NCBI GenBank assembly: GCA_003164305.1
Contig: PLSZ01000677.1
Span: 595 to 11,990, forward strand
Origin: Acetobacteraceae bacterium
GTDB lineage: Bacteria > Pseudomonadota > Alphaproteobacteria > Acetobacterales > Acetobacteraceae
Direction of reading: 5' to 3'
DNA: 11,396 bases
Shown here: in pieces, positions 1 to 6,584 of the stretch
Layout: each line of letters starts with the position of its first letter
How positions within the stretch are numbered: the first letter of the stretch is position 1
The notes under the pieces: generated by a model
Database searches by the model: none
Told to the model about the DNA's origin: nothing
Seen by the model: the letters and a program-made list of their open reading frames with translations, nothing else
Position numbers and translations under genes: made by a program

Positions 1-1277
1 CCACCACCATCAACGAGGAAATGAAAATCGCCGCCGTGGAGGCGCTGGCTGGCCTCGCGCGGGTCGAGGCCAGCGAGGTCGTCGCGGCGGCGTACGGCGG
101 CACCGCGCCGGTGTTCGGGCCCGATTACATCATTCCGCGGCCGTTCGATCCGCGGCTGATTTTGGACATCGCCCCCGCGGTGGCGCGCGCGGCCATGGAA
201 TCCGGCGTCGCCCGCCGTCCCATCAAAGACTTCGACCATTACCGCCGGGAACTGGAACGCTTCGTGTTCCGCTCCGGCTCGCTGATGCGGCCGGTGTTCG
301 AGGCCGCCGCGCGCGACCCAAAGCGCATCGTTTTCGCCGAGGGGGAGGATGAGCGGATGCTCCGGGCCGCGCAGACCCTGATCGACGATGGCACCGCGCA
401 CCCAATTCTGTTGGGCCGGCACGATGTGATCGCCGCCAAGGTCAAGGAGATGGGTCTTCGGATGGATCTGGGCGGCAAGGTCAAAGTACTCGATCCGGCC
501 GAGGACGACGATGTGTTTCAGCCCCTGGTGCCGGCGTATCAGCAACTGGTGGGACGTCATGGCACGCCCCCCGCTTCGGCGGCGCGGCGCGTCGGCAACC
601 GGCCGTCGGTGGCCGCCGCGATGCTGTTGCACGCCGGACTCGCCGACGCCGCGATCTGTGGCGGCACCGGCGCCTGGTGGCGGCAAATCCAATACATCCT
701 GCCGATCATCCCGCGCCGGGCCGATGTCAGCCGGGTCTACGGCTTGTCCTGCGTCATCCTGCCCGCCGGGGTGCTGTTCATTTGCGACACCTACATGGTG
801 CTCGATCCGACGGCGGAGCAGATCGCCGAGATGACCTGCCTCGCCGCGGATGCCGTGCGCGGGTTCGGCATCACGCCCAAGGCGGCGCTGATTTCCCACT
901 CCAGTTTCGGCGCCAGCGACAGTCCGACCGCGCGCAAGATGCGCCGTGCGCTGGCCATGATCCGGGAACGCGCGCCGGCTCTGGAAATCGACGGGGAAAT
1001 GCACGCGGACGCGGCGCTGATCCAGTCGATCCGCGACAGCGCGGTGCCCAACAGCCGGCTGACCGGCACCGCCAATCTGTTGATCATGCCGAATCTGGAC
1101 GCCGCCAATATCGGCTTCAACCTGTTGAAGGCCGCCGCCGATGGACTTCCGATCGGTCCGATGCTCCTGGGCATGACGAAACCGATTCACGTGGTCGTGC
1201 CAAGCGTGACCGCGCGTGGGATCGTCAACCTGAGCGCGCTGGCGGTCGTGGAAGCGCAGGAGGCGGTAGGAAAATGA
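1..1277 (+). CDS. maeB: NADP-dependent malic enzyme with C-terminal phosphotransacetylase domain (MaeB type), 5' end missing
   Basis: Malic enzymes oxidatively decarboxylate malate to pyruvate, reducing NAD(P)+, and feed pyruvate, acetyl-CoA and NADPH pools in the cytoplasm. The reading frame is open from the left edge (codons from base 3), so the ATG at 21 is internal. About 424 residues are present of a family length near 760. The first ~75 residues are the end of the NAD-binding malic domain, including the FGPDYIIPRPFDPRL segment that closes it. From about residue 90 (SGSLMRPVFEAA) to the end is a phosphate acetyl/butyryl transferase-like domain, with RIVFAEGEDERMLRAA, GRHG, SAAMLLHAGLADA-like and THVVVPS-like stretches. 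In the hybrid family this domain is known to serve allosteric control by acetyl-CoA rather than being clearly catalytic. It ends with TGA, 89 bp before the next gene. Cofactor preference (NADP over NAD) is inferred from family type because the N-terminal half is absent. Confidence 0.93.
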   Translation, partial: TTINEEMKIAAVEALAGLARVEASEVVAAAYGGTAPVFGPDYIIPRPFDPRLILDIAPAVARAAMESGVARRPIKDFDHYRRELERFVFRSGSLMRPVFEAAARDPKRIVFAEGEDERMLRAAQTLIDDGTAHPILLGRHDVIAAKVKEMGLRMDLGGKVKVLDPAEDDDVFQPLVPAYQQLVGRHGTPPASAARRVGNRPSVAAAMLLHAGLADAAICGGTGAWWRQIQYILPIIPRRADVSRVYGLSCVILPAGVLFICDTYMVLDPTAEQIAEMTCLAADAVRGFGITPKAALISHSSFGASDSPTARKMRRALAMIRERAPALEIDGEMHADAALIQSIRDSAVPNSRLTGTANLLIMPNLDAANIGFNLLKAAADGLPIGPMLLGMTKPIHVVVPSVTARGIVNLSALAVVEAQEAVGK

Positions 1278-1304
1278 GAGATTGCCGCGGTGCGAGAATG
1301 CTAC

Positions 1305-1369
1305 CATGTCAGGCAGGCCGGTTTCGGCCCCGAATTCGGGCTCAGATTTCGGAAAGATGACCTGACATG
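1305..1369 (+). promoter_or_regulatory. inverted repeat that would mask the J-domain gene start codon
   Basis: CATGTCAGG (1305-1313) and CCTGACATG (1361-1369) are a perfect 9-bp inverted repeat. The second arm ends with the ATG of the J-domain gene. Between the arms lie a GGCCG/CGGCC hairpin with a GTTT loop (1316-1329) and a CCCGAATTCGGG palindrome (1329-1340). In mRNA this could form a branched structure closing on the start codon, leaving the GGAAAG ribosome site (1351-1356) just inside the stem. The pairing is seen directly; a regulatory role, such as an RNA thermometer or coupling device, is inference. Confidence 0.35.
1306..1365 (+). CDS. possible 19-codon leader ORF upstream of the J-domain gene
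   Basis: An ATG at 1306 opens MSGRPVSAPNSGSDFGKMT, which stops with TGA at 1363-1365, one base before the ATG (1367) of the J-domain gene. That spacing would suit translational coupling by terminating ribosomes. The peptide resembles no family I know. Only a weak purine stretch (GCGAGAA, about 1292-1298) precedes the ATG, so translation is uncertain. The ORF also contains both inner hairpins and both arms of the inverted repeat described separately. It may be a chance ORF. Confidence 0.25.
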   Translation: MSGRPVSAPNSGSDFGKMT

Positions 1370-1840
1370 CCCTGGCTGTTGCTTGGCACCGCGATCCTCG
1401 CCCTCCTGATTCTGGGCTTGCGGGCGTTTGAGCGCGCGTCGGCCGCGGCGATCTTCAACTTGCTCAAATGGATCGCCGCGTTCGCGGGGGTGGCGCTGAC
1501 CGGGCTGCTGTTGCTCAGTGGCCGCGGGCCTCAGGCACTGACCGGTTTGGTGCTGGTCGGACCGTTGCTTTGGCGGCGGTGGCACCAGGGTGGCTTCGGA
1601 ACCGGAGGGATCGGCGGAACTGGGTTCGGTGGTTCGGCGGGAACACCGCCGCCGCGAAGGCAAAGTTCGACGATGACCCGCGCGGAGGCGTTTGAAGTAC
1701 TTGGTCTAAAGGCCGGTGCCGGCGCCGATGAAATCCATGCCGCGCACCGGCGCCTGATGCGAATGGCGCATCCGGATACCGGCGGCTCGGACTGGCTGGC
1801 ATCGCGGATCAATCAGGCGCGTGATGTTTTATTGGGATGA
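1367..1840 (+). CDS. membrane-anchored J-domain protein (Tim14/Pam18-like DnaJ family)
   Basis: The product is 157 aa. J-domains stimulate the ATPase of DnaK-type Hsp70 chaperones. Residues 3-20 and about 33-50 are hydrophobic and likely membrane spanning, with a weaker hydrophobic stretch at 57-69. A Gly-rich linker follows (about 75-92). The C-terminal ~50 residues are a short J-domain: AFEVLGLKAGAGADEIHAAHRRLMRMAHPD-like sequence with the invariant HPD at 135-137, then TGGSDWLASRINQARDVL. The HPDxGGS plus terminal NQARD-type helix resembles mitochondrial Tim14/Pam18 and its alphaproteobacterial relatives more than full-length DnaJ, since zinc fingers and a substrate-binding domain are absent. 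A GGAAAG ribosome site lies 10 nt upstream. An in-frame TGA at 1358-1360 rules out a longer start. The membrane topology and client are unknown. Confidence 0.85.
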   Translation: MPWLLLGTAILALLILGLRAFERASAAAIFNLLKWIAAFAGVALTGLLLLSGRGPQALTGLVLVGPLLWRRWHQGGFGTGGIGGTGFGGSAGTPPPRRQSSTMTRAEAFEVLGLKAGAGADEIHAAHRRLMRMAHPDTGGSDWLASRINQARDVLLG

Positions 1841-1918
1841 ACCAGCAACTCTTGGTTGTATGTTGCATTGAAGTGACCGGATGTCCGGGCGAATGTGGCG
1901 CCACTATCGGCAGCCGGA

Positions 1919-1924
1919 TATGAT
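1919..1924 (+). promoter_or_regulatory. weak candidate -10 element for galU
   Basis: TATGAT matches the sigma-70 -10 consensus in five of six positions and lies 31 bp before the galU GTG. No convincing -35 box is found 16-18 bp upstream. Two short palindromes (1877-1888 and 1895-1904) lie just upstream. This is offered only as the best-looking site in the 115-bp gap. Confidence 0.2.
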
Positions 1925-1955
1925 ATGAGCGTCGCCGCGAAACGGGAGAGACGTC

Positions 1956-2825
1956 GTGCCGAGAAAATTGCGTAAAGCTGTCCTGCCGGTCGCCGGTCTG
2001 GGCACGCGCTTCCTGCCCGCCACCAAGGCGTTGGCCAAGGAAATGCTGCCCGTCGTCGATAAACCGCTGATCCAATACGCGGTCGAAGAGGCGCGCGCCG
2101 CCGGGATCGAACAATTTTGTTTCGTCACCGGCCGCGGCAAGACCGCTCTGGTCGAGCATTTCGATATCGCCTTCGAGCTTGAGGCGACGTTGCGCGAGCG
2201 CAACCGCGTCGAGGCTCTGGCTCAATTGAACTCGATGCGGATCGAGCCAGGGTCGCTGCTGACCGTCCGCCAGCAGGTGCCGCACGGACTGGGCCACGCG
2301 ATCTGGTGCGCGCGGGCTTTCATCGGTGACGATCCGTTCGCGATCCTTTTGCCTGACGATTTGATCCTGTCGGACACGCCGTGTTTGAAGCAACTCGCCG
2401 ACGCTTATGAACAGACCGGCGGCAACGTGGTCGCGGTGGTCGAGGTGCCACGCGAACAGACCAATCGTTACGGTATCCTGAAGATCGGCGCCGACGACGG
2501 TCGGCTCGTCGAGGTCCAGGGTTTGGTCGAGAAGCCGGCGCCGAAAGAAGCGCCGTCAACCCTGTCGATCATTGGCCGTTACGTTCTGATGCCGGAAGTC
2601 ATCGGTCACCTGGAAACGCTGGAACGTGGCGCCGGCAACGAAATCCAACTGACGGACGGCATGGCGAAACTGATCGGCAAGCAACCATTTCATGGTTTGC
2701 GCTACGAGGGCAGACGGTTCGATTGCGGCGATAAGGTGGGATTTCTGGAGGCGCAGATCGCTTTCGCCCTGAAACGTCCAGATCTCGCCGATGCCGTGCG
2801 TGGGTTCCTGAAAAACTACCACTGA
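1956..2825 (+). CDS. galU: UTP--glucose-1-phosphate uridylyltransferase
   Basis: GalU makes UDP-glucose and pyrophosphate from UTP and glucose-1-phosphate in the cytoplasm, supplying glucosyl units for exopolysaccharide, LPS and glucans. The 289-aa length is normal for the bacterial family. Visible motifs in order: the nucleotide-binding AGLGTRFLPATKALAKEMLP (13-32) with the Gly-rich loop and signature Lys; VDKPLIQYAVEEA (34-46); QVPHGLGHA (107-115); LPDDLI (132-137); VEKP (191-194); GRYVL (207-211); GNEIQLTDGM (227-236); and FDCGDKVGFLEA (255-266). The start is GTG at 1956, chosen because GGGAGAG (1944-1950) sits 5 nt upstream and the family begins with a (K)AV(L)PVAG strand soon after. It probably shares a transcript with the mutase gene 12 bp downstream. 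Confidence 0.96.
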   Translation: MPRKLRKAVLPVAGLGTRFLPATKALAKEMLPVVDKPLIQYAVEEARAAGIEQFCFVTGRGKTALVEHFDIAFELEATLRERNRVEALAQLNSMRIEPGSLLTVRQQVPHGLGHAIWCARAFIGDDPFAILLPDDLILSDTPCLKQLADAYEQTGGNVVAVVEVPREQTNRYGILKIGADDGRLVEVQGLVEKPAPKEAPSTLSIIGRYVLMPEVIGHLETLERGAGNEIQLTDGMAKLIGKQPFHGLRYEGRRFDCGDKVGFLEAQIAFALKRPDLADAVRGFLKNYH

Positions 2826-2837
2826 CAGAGCCAAACC

Positions 2838-4250
2838 ATGACATTCAGGCACGATTTCGATCCGACCTCGCTGCGCGAATACGACATCCGCGGGATTGTT
2901 GGAAAAACGCTTTCGACGGACGACGCGTTCGCGATCGGCCGCTGTTTCGGCTCCATCGTCGCGCGCGAGGGGGGCACCACGACCGCGATCGGCTACGATG
3001 GGCGATTGTCCAGTCCGGAACTGGCCGAAGCGCTGTCGAACGGATTGCGCGCCAGCGGCATCCAGGTGCTGAACATCGGCCGCGGGCCGACGCCGATGCT
3101 GTATTACACCGCGACCACGATGGAGACCGGCGGCGCGGTGATGGTCACCGGCAGTCACAATCCGCCCGACTACAACGGTTTTAAAATGATGTTGGGCCGC
3201 AAGCCGTTCTTTGGTGCGCAGATCCAGGATATCGGCCGCATGGCGCGCGAGGGCGACGTCGTCCCCGAATCCGCCGCGCCGACTCGCACCATCGATATGG
3301 AAGAAGACTACGTGAAGCGGTTGCTGCGCGACTGGGACGGCAAGGATCGCAAGCTCAAGGTGGTATGGGACAACGGCAACGGCTCGGCGGGCGATGTGCT
3401 CGCTCAGCTGGTGCGGCATTTGCCGGGCGAGCACACGGTGCTGAACGGCGTCATAGACGGCACGTTCCCGGCGCATCATCCGGACCCGACGGTGCCAAAA
3501 AATCTGGAACAGTTGATCGCCGAGGTGCTGGCGCGCGGCGCCGACATCGGAATCGCCTTCGACGGCGACGCGGACCGCATCGGGATCGTTGATGATGGCG
3601 GAACGATCATGTTCGGCGATCAATTGATGGTGTTGCTGGCGCGCGATGTGCTGCGCGGGAATCCAGGCGCGACGATCATCGCCGACGTCAAGGCCAGTCA
3701 GGTGCTGTTCGACGAAATCGCCGCGGCCGGCGGGGTGCCGCTGATGTGGAAAACCGGTCATTCTCTGATTAAATCGAAAATGGCGGAGACTGAGTGCCCG
3801 CTGGCGGGCGAGATGTCGGGTCACATTTTCTTCGCCGATAAATGGTACGGCTTCGACGATGCGCTGTACGCCGCGGTGCGTACTTTGGGCGTGGTGGCGC
3901 GGTTGCCGTATCAGCATTTGTCGGACGCGCGGAAGAAACTGCCTCAGGTGATCAATACGCCGGAGGTTCGTTTCGACTGCGACGATACGCGGAAATTCGA
4001 GGTGATCGAGGAAGTCGCGGAACGCCTGCGACAGGAAGGCGCCACGGTGTCGGAAATCGACGGCGTGCGCGTGCTGACGGAGGATGGCTGGTGGCTGCTG
4101 CGGGCGTCGAACACGCAGGCGGTGCTGGTGGCGCGGTGTGAGGCGAAGACCGAGGCGGGCCTGGAGGCGTTGAAGGCGGCGCTGGTGAAACAACTCGCCG
4201 CGTCCGGGTTGCCGGCGCCGGATTTCTCCGGCGCGCACGCCGGGCATTGA
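2838..4250 (+). CDS. manB: phosphomannomutase/phosphoglucomutase (alpha-D-phosphohexomutase family)
   Basis: The enzyme interconverts hexose-6-phosphate and hexose-1-phosphate through a phosphoserine intermediate. Glucose-1-phosphate made here is the substrate of the neighbouring GalU, and mannose-1-phosphate feeds GDP-mannose. The 470-aa length is typical of the AlgC/ManB group. Motifs: LREYDIRGIVG (12-22); the active-site loop TGSHNPPDYNGFK with catalytic Ser106; the metal loop DGDADR (242-247, Asp242/244/246); sugar-binding GEMSGH (324-329); and the phosphate-binding loop RASNTQ (422-427) in the C-terminal domain. All key residues are present. The ATG is 12 bp after the galU stop, with only a weak purine stretch (GACAGAG) before it, which is compatible with translational coupling. 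PMM versus PGM preference cannot be settled from sequence, so the symbol is tentative. Confidence 0.93.
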   Translation: MTFRHDFDPTSLREYDIRGIVGKTLSTDDAFAIGRCFGSIVAREGGTTTAIGYDGRLSSPELAEALSNGLRASGIQVLNIGRGPTPMLYYTATTMETGGAVMVTGSHNPPDYNGFKMMLGRKPFFGAQIQDIGRMAREGDVVPESAAPTRTIDMEEDYVKRLLRDWDGKDRKLKVVWDNGNGSAGDVLAQLVRHLPGEHTVLNGVIDGTFPAHHPDPTVPKNLEQLIAEVLARGADIGIAFDGDADRIGIVDDGGTIMFGDQLMVLLARDVLRGNPGATIIADVKASQVLFDEIAAAGGVPLMWKTGHSLIKSKMAETECPLAGEMSGHIFFADKWYGFDDALYAAVRTLGVVARLPYQHLSDARKKLPQVINTPEVRFDCDDTRKFEVIEEVAERLRQEGATVSEIDGVRVLTEDGWWLLRASNTQAVLVARCEAKTEAGLEALKAALVKQLAASGLPAPDFSGAHAGH

Positions 4251-4254
4251 GGCA

Positions 4255-4279
4255 GGCGCCCGGGGTTTATCCCGGAGCC
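4255..4279 (+). terminator. GC-rich hairpin just after the mutase gene
   Basis: Starting 4 nt after the manB stop, CCGGG (4260-4264) pairs with CCCGG (4271-4275) around a GTTTAT loop. An outer GGC/GCC pairing (4255-4257 with 4277-4279) adds to it. There is no T-tract, so it would be at most a terminator-like or 3'-end-protecting stem. Its left arm, GCGCCCGGGGTTT, is nearly repeated on the minus strand downstream of phoB (9681-9692). Confidence 0.35.
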
Positions 4280-4288
4280 CCAATGCTT

Positions 4289-4306
4289 GCGTCCGAGGCC
4301 GGACGC
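4289..4306. repeat. 7-bp inverted repeat in the leader of the first amidohydrolase gene
   Basis: GCGTCCG (4289-4295) and CGGACGC (4300-4306) form a perfect stem with a 4-nt AGGC loop, 32 bp before the TTG start at 4339. It could be a second 3'-end stem for manB or a leader structure for the following operon. No further evidence of function is visible. Confidence 0.3.
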
Positions 4307-4326
4307 TCGCAGTCTACTCCGGAAAA

Positions 4327-4341
4327 GGGGAGAGTGCCTTG
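4327..4341 (+). promoter_or_regulatory. ribosome site that selects a TTG start for the first amidohydrolase
   Basis: GGGGAGAG (4327-4334) is followed after 4 nt by TTG (4339-4341). No ATG or GTG in this frame occurs before the metal-binding DCDVH motif at residues 8-12, so the TTG start is the one that keeps the domain intact. CTCC at 4317-4320 could pair with GGAG (4329-4332) and partly mask the site. Confidence 0.55.
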
Positions 4342-5400
4342 CTGCCAAACGGTGCCATCGACTGCGACGTGCATGTGGCGGTGCCCGCGATGGCGGCGTT
4401 GCTGCCCTACATGAGCCAGGCCTGGCGCGAGATGATCGTCACGCGCGGCACGGACGGGCTGGACCTCGCCAGCTACCCGGTTGGCGCGCCGATCGCCTGC
4501 CGTCCCGATTGGCGTCCGGCGAACGGCAAGCCCGGCACCGATCTTGCGATACTGCAACGGGAGGTGCTGGACGGGTTTGGACTGCGCGCCGCGATTGTGA
4601 ATTGTCTGCATGGCGGACAGGCGGTGCATTCCGAGGACCTCGCACGCGCCTTGTGTCAGGCGGTGAACGATTGGCTGGTGGCCGAGTGGCTGGACAAGGA
4701 CGCGCGGTTGCGGGCGTCGATCGTGGTACCGGCGCAAAATCCCGGTTACGCGGCTGACGAGATCGATCGTTGCGCGCACGACCATCGTTTCGTTCAGGTG
4801 CAATTGCTCGCCTCGAACGAAATCACTCTGGGCCGCAAATACTACTGGCCGATTTACGAGGCCGCCGCCCGGCACGGCCTGCCGATCGGCATCCATGGCG
4901 GCAGTGCGTATCGGCACGCGCCGACTTCGGTGGGCTGGCCGTCGCATTACGCGCAAGATTACGTCAGCCACACGATGGGTCTGGAAAGCGCGCTGCTCAG
5001 CCTGATGGCGGAGGGCGTGTTCAATCACGTACCCGATCTGCGGGTCGTGCTGATCGAGTCCGGCGTGTCCTGGCTGCCGGGTTTTCTCTGGCGGGCGATC
5101 AAGTCATGGCGCGGGTTGCGCGGTGAAACGCCGTGGTTCACGAAATCGCCGGCCGACCTCGTGCGTCAACATGTGCGGCTGACCTCGCAGCCGTTCGACG
5201 CGCCGGGGGCCGAAGAGGTGCGGAAGATCCTCACGCATATCGATTGCGACGAGATGCTGCTGTTCTCCAGCGACTTCCCGCATTGGCACTTCGATGGCAT
5301 CGACGCGTTGCCACCGGGAACGCCGTATGCGTTGGTGCACAAAATGGCCTTGGATAATCCGCTGGCCACTTATCCCCGATTGAAGGAGACGCTGTCATGA
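4339..5400 (+). CDS. amidohydrolase-2 family metal-dependent hydrolase/decarboxylase, first of a tandem pair
   Basis: The product is 353 aa with a TIM-barrel fold of the amidohydrolase-2 (COG2159) family, which includes ACMSD, gamma-resorcylate decarboxylase and related C-C or C-N cleaving enzymes. Likely metal ligands are Asp10-x-His12 in IDCDVHV at the N-terminus, His186 in LPIGIHGGS, and Asp312 in FSSDFPHWHFD near the C-terminus; IES (239-241) is also family-like. Asp in place of the first His of the usual HxH pair recalls the Glu-x-His of gamma-resorcylate decarboxylase. No signal peptide is seen, so it is cytoplasmic. It is a clear paralogue of the next gene, alignable from the DCD motif through the PHW motif, with a 4-bp ATGA overlap, so the two are co-translated. 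The reaction and substrate are unknown. Confidence 0.88.
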   Translation: MLPNGAIDCDVHVAVPAMAALLPYMSQAWREMIVTRGTDGLDLASYPVGAPIACRPDWRPANGKPGTDLAILQREVLDGFGLRAAIVNCLHGGQAVHSEDLARALCQAVNDWLVAEWLDKDARLRASIVVPAQNPGYAADEIDRCAHDHRFVQVQLLASNEITLGRKYYWPIYEAAARHGLPIGIHGGSAYRHAPTSVGWPSHYAQDYVSHTMGLESALLSLMAEGVFNHVPDLRVVLIESGVSWLPGFLWRAIKSWRGLRGETPWFTKSPADLVRQHVRLTSQPFDAPGAEEVRKILTHIDCDEMLLFSSDFPHWHFDGIDALPPGTPYALVHKMALDNPLATYPRLKETLS

Positions 5401-6491
5401 GCGAAATCCTCGACCGCGCGCGAGATCAACCGGTGCGCGCCGGCATTGTCGATTGCGACATCCATCCGACGATGCGTTCGAAGAAGGAACTCGATCCATG
5501 GCTGCCGGAACGCTGGCGCGAGCATCTGGCGGAGTATGGCGCCCAGGTGCGCATTCCATTCACGTCGGGTACGCAATATCCTAAATCCGCGCCCGCCACC
5601 GCGCGGCGTGACGCGTGGCCGCCGAGTGGCGGACCACCCGGCTCCGATCTGGCTTTCATGCGCGAACAGTTGCTCGACGCCAACGATATCGCCTGGGGCG
5701 TGCTGGCGCCGTTGTCGGCGGCCGCGCGCAACACCGATCTTGGCGCCGCATACTGCAACGCGGTGAACGAGTGGCAGATCGAGAACTGGGTGAAGCCCGA
5801 ACCGCGGCTGCGTGCCTGCGTGACGGTGGCGCAGGACGACGCCGCGCTGGCGGTCGCCGAGATCGAACATCGCGCCGGCGATCCGAATTTCGTGCAAATC
5901 CTGCTGCCCTCGAAAACAACCGAGCCGCTGGGCCGCAAACGTTACTGGCCCATCTTCGCCGGCGCCTGCGCCGCGAAGCTGCCGGTCGCGGTGCATGTCA
6001 ACAGCGTCGGCGGCGGCTACGCCTCCACCGCCGGCGGTTGGCCGAGCTTCTATTTGCAGGATCACCATTTGAACGTGCATAGCTTCCAGGCGCAAATCGC
6101 CAGTCTGGTGCTGGAAGGTGTGTTCGAGCACCATCCTGGGCTGAAAATGGTGATGATCGAGGGCGGTTTCGCGTGGCTGCCAATGCTCGCGTGGCGTCTG
6201 GATAAAGCATGGGAACGGATGCGTGACGAAGTGCCGGAATGCCGGCGGCCTCCGTCGGAATACATCCGGGAGCATTTGTGGTTCACCACGCAGCCGATGG
6301 AGGAGCCAGAACAGCCTGAGCACCTGCGCGACACCATCGATTGGATCGGCTGGGACAAGATCATGTTCGCCACGGATTATCCGCACTGGGACTATGACGA
6401 TCCGCGCACGGCGTTTCCGATCCGGCTGTCCAACGCGGAACATTCCACGGTGTTCCGGGATAACGCGTGCGGGCTGTACGGGCTGGCCTGA
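5397..6491 (+). CDS. amidohydrolase-2 family metal-dependent hydrolase/decarboxylase, second of a tandem pair
   Basis: The product is 364 aa, in the same family as the preceding gene. Metal-site candidates are Asp21-x-His23 (VDCDIHP), His200 (PVAVHVNS) and Asp327 (ATDYPHWDYDDP). The C-terminal FRDNACGLYGL is a typical family ending. It has about 11 more N-terminal residues than its paralogue. ATG 5397 overlaps the previous stop by 4 bp, and AAGGAG (5383-5388) sits 8 nt upstream, inside the previous gene. Shared blocks include LGRK-YWPI, GGWPS/GWPS, WLP and TQP/SQP. The pair may form a hetero-oligomer or act on successive or isomeric substrates, which is inference. It converges on the monooxygenase gene across a large hairpin. 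The product is cytoplasmic, with substrate unknown. Confidence 0.9.
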   Translation: MSEILDRARDQPVRAGIVDCDIHPTMRSKKELDPWLPERWREHLAEYGAQVRIPFTSGTQYPKSAPATARRDAWPPSGGPPGSDLAFMREQLLDANDIAWGVLAPLSAAARNTDLGAAYCNAVNEWQIENWVKPEPRLRACVTVAQDDAALAVAEIEHRAGDPNFVQILLPSKTTEPLGRKRYWPIFAGACAAKLPVAVHVNSVGGGYASTAGGWPSFYLQDHHLNVHSFQAQIASLVLEGVFEHHPGLKMVMIEGGFAWLPMLAWRLDKAWERMRDEVPECRRPPSEYIREHLWFTTQPMEEPEQPEHLRDTIDWIGWDKIMFATDYPHWDYDDPRTAFPIRLSNAEHSTVFRDNACGLYGLA

Positions 6492-6495
6492 CACG

Positions 6496-6565
6496 CTGGT
6501 CCGCCAACGCGTCACGAAGCGCCGCCGGCCACGCGACAGCGCGTCGTGACGCGATGGCGGATCAG
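6496..6565. terminator. large imperfect hairpin between convergent genes (bidirectional terminator candidate)
   Basis: Arms 6496-6517 and 6544-6565 pair over 22 positions with one A:A mismatch (6507/6554) and one G:T wobble (6499/6562). The innermost part is CGCGTCACGA against TCGTGACGCG. Partial pairing continues inward (6519-6522 with 6539-6542, and beyond). The structure begins 5 nt after the second amidohydrolase stop and ends 19 nt before the monooxygenase stop. It therefore lies at the 3' end of both converging transcripts. There is no U-tract on either strand. Blocking read-through or protecting 3' ends is inferred. Confidence 0.55.
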
Positions 6566-6584
6566 GCCGGCGTGCCGTCTGGAA

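Noticed and set aside
1329..1340. CCCGAATTCGGG palindrome as a stand-alone operator
   Set aside because: It lies inside the leader ORF and the larger inverted-repeat structure, and no promoter is visible beside it. It is counted only as part of that structure.
2556..4283. 575-codon open frame on the minus strand opposite the mutase gene
   Set aside because: It mirrors the manB and galU coding sequence. The translation is rich in Arg, His and Gln with no recognisable domain, as expected for antisense of GC-rich codons, while the + strand carries all hexomutase motifs.
5392..5398. CTGTCAT, a Pho-box half site, at the second amidohydrolase start
   Set aside because: There is no second half site at 11-bp spacing, and it overlaps the start codon inside an operon, so it is a chance match.
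5370..6515. 381-codon minus-strand open frame opposite the second amidohydrolase
   Set aside because: The translation is low-complexity Arg/His-rich with no domain. The + strand gene has complete family motifs and a good ribosome site.
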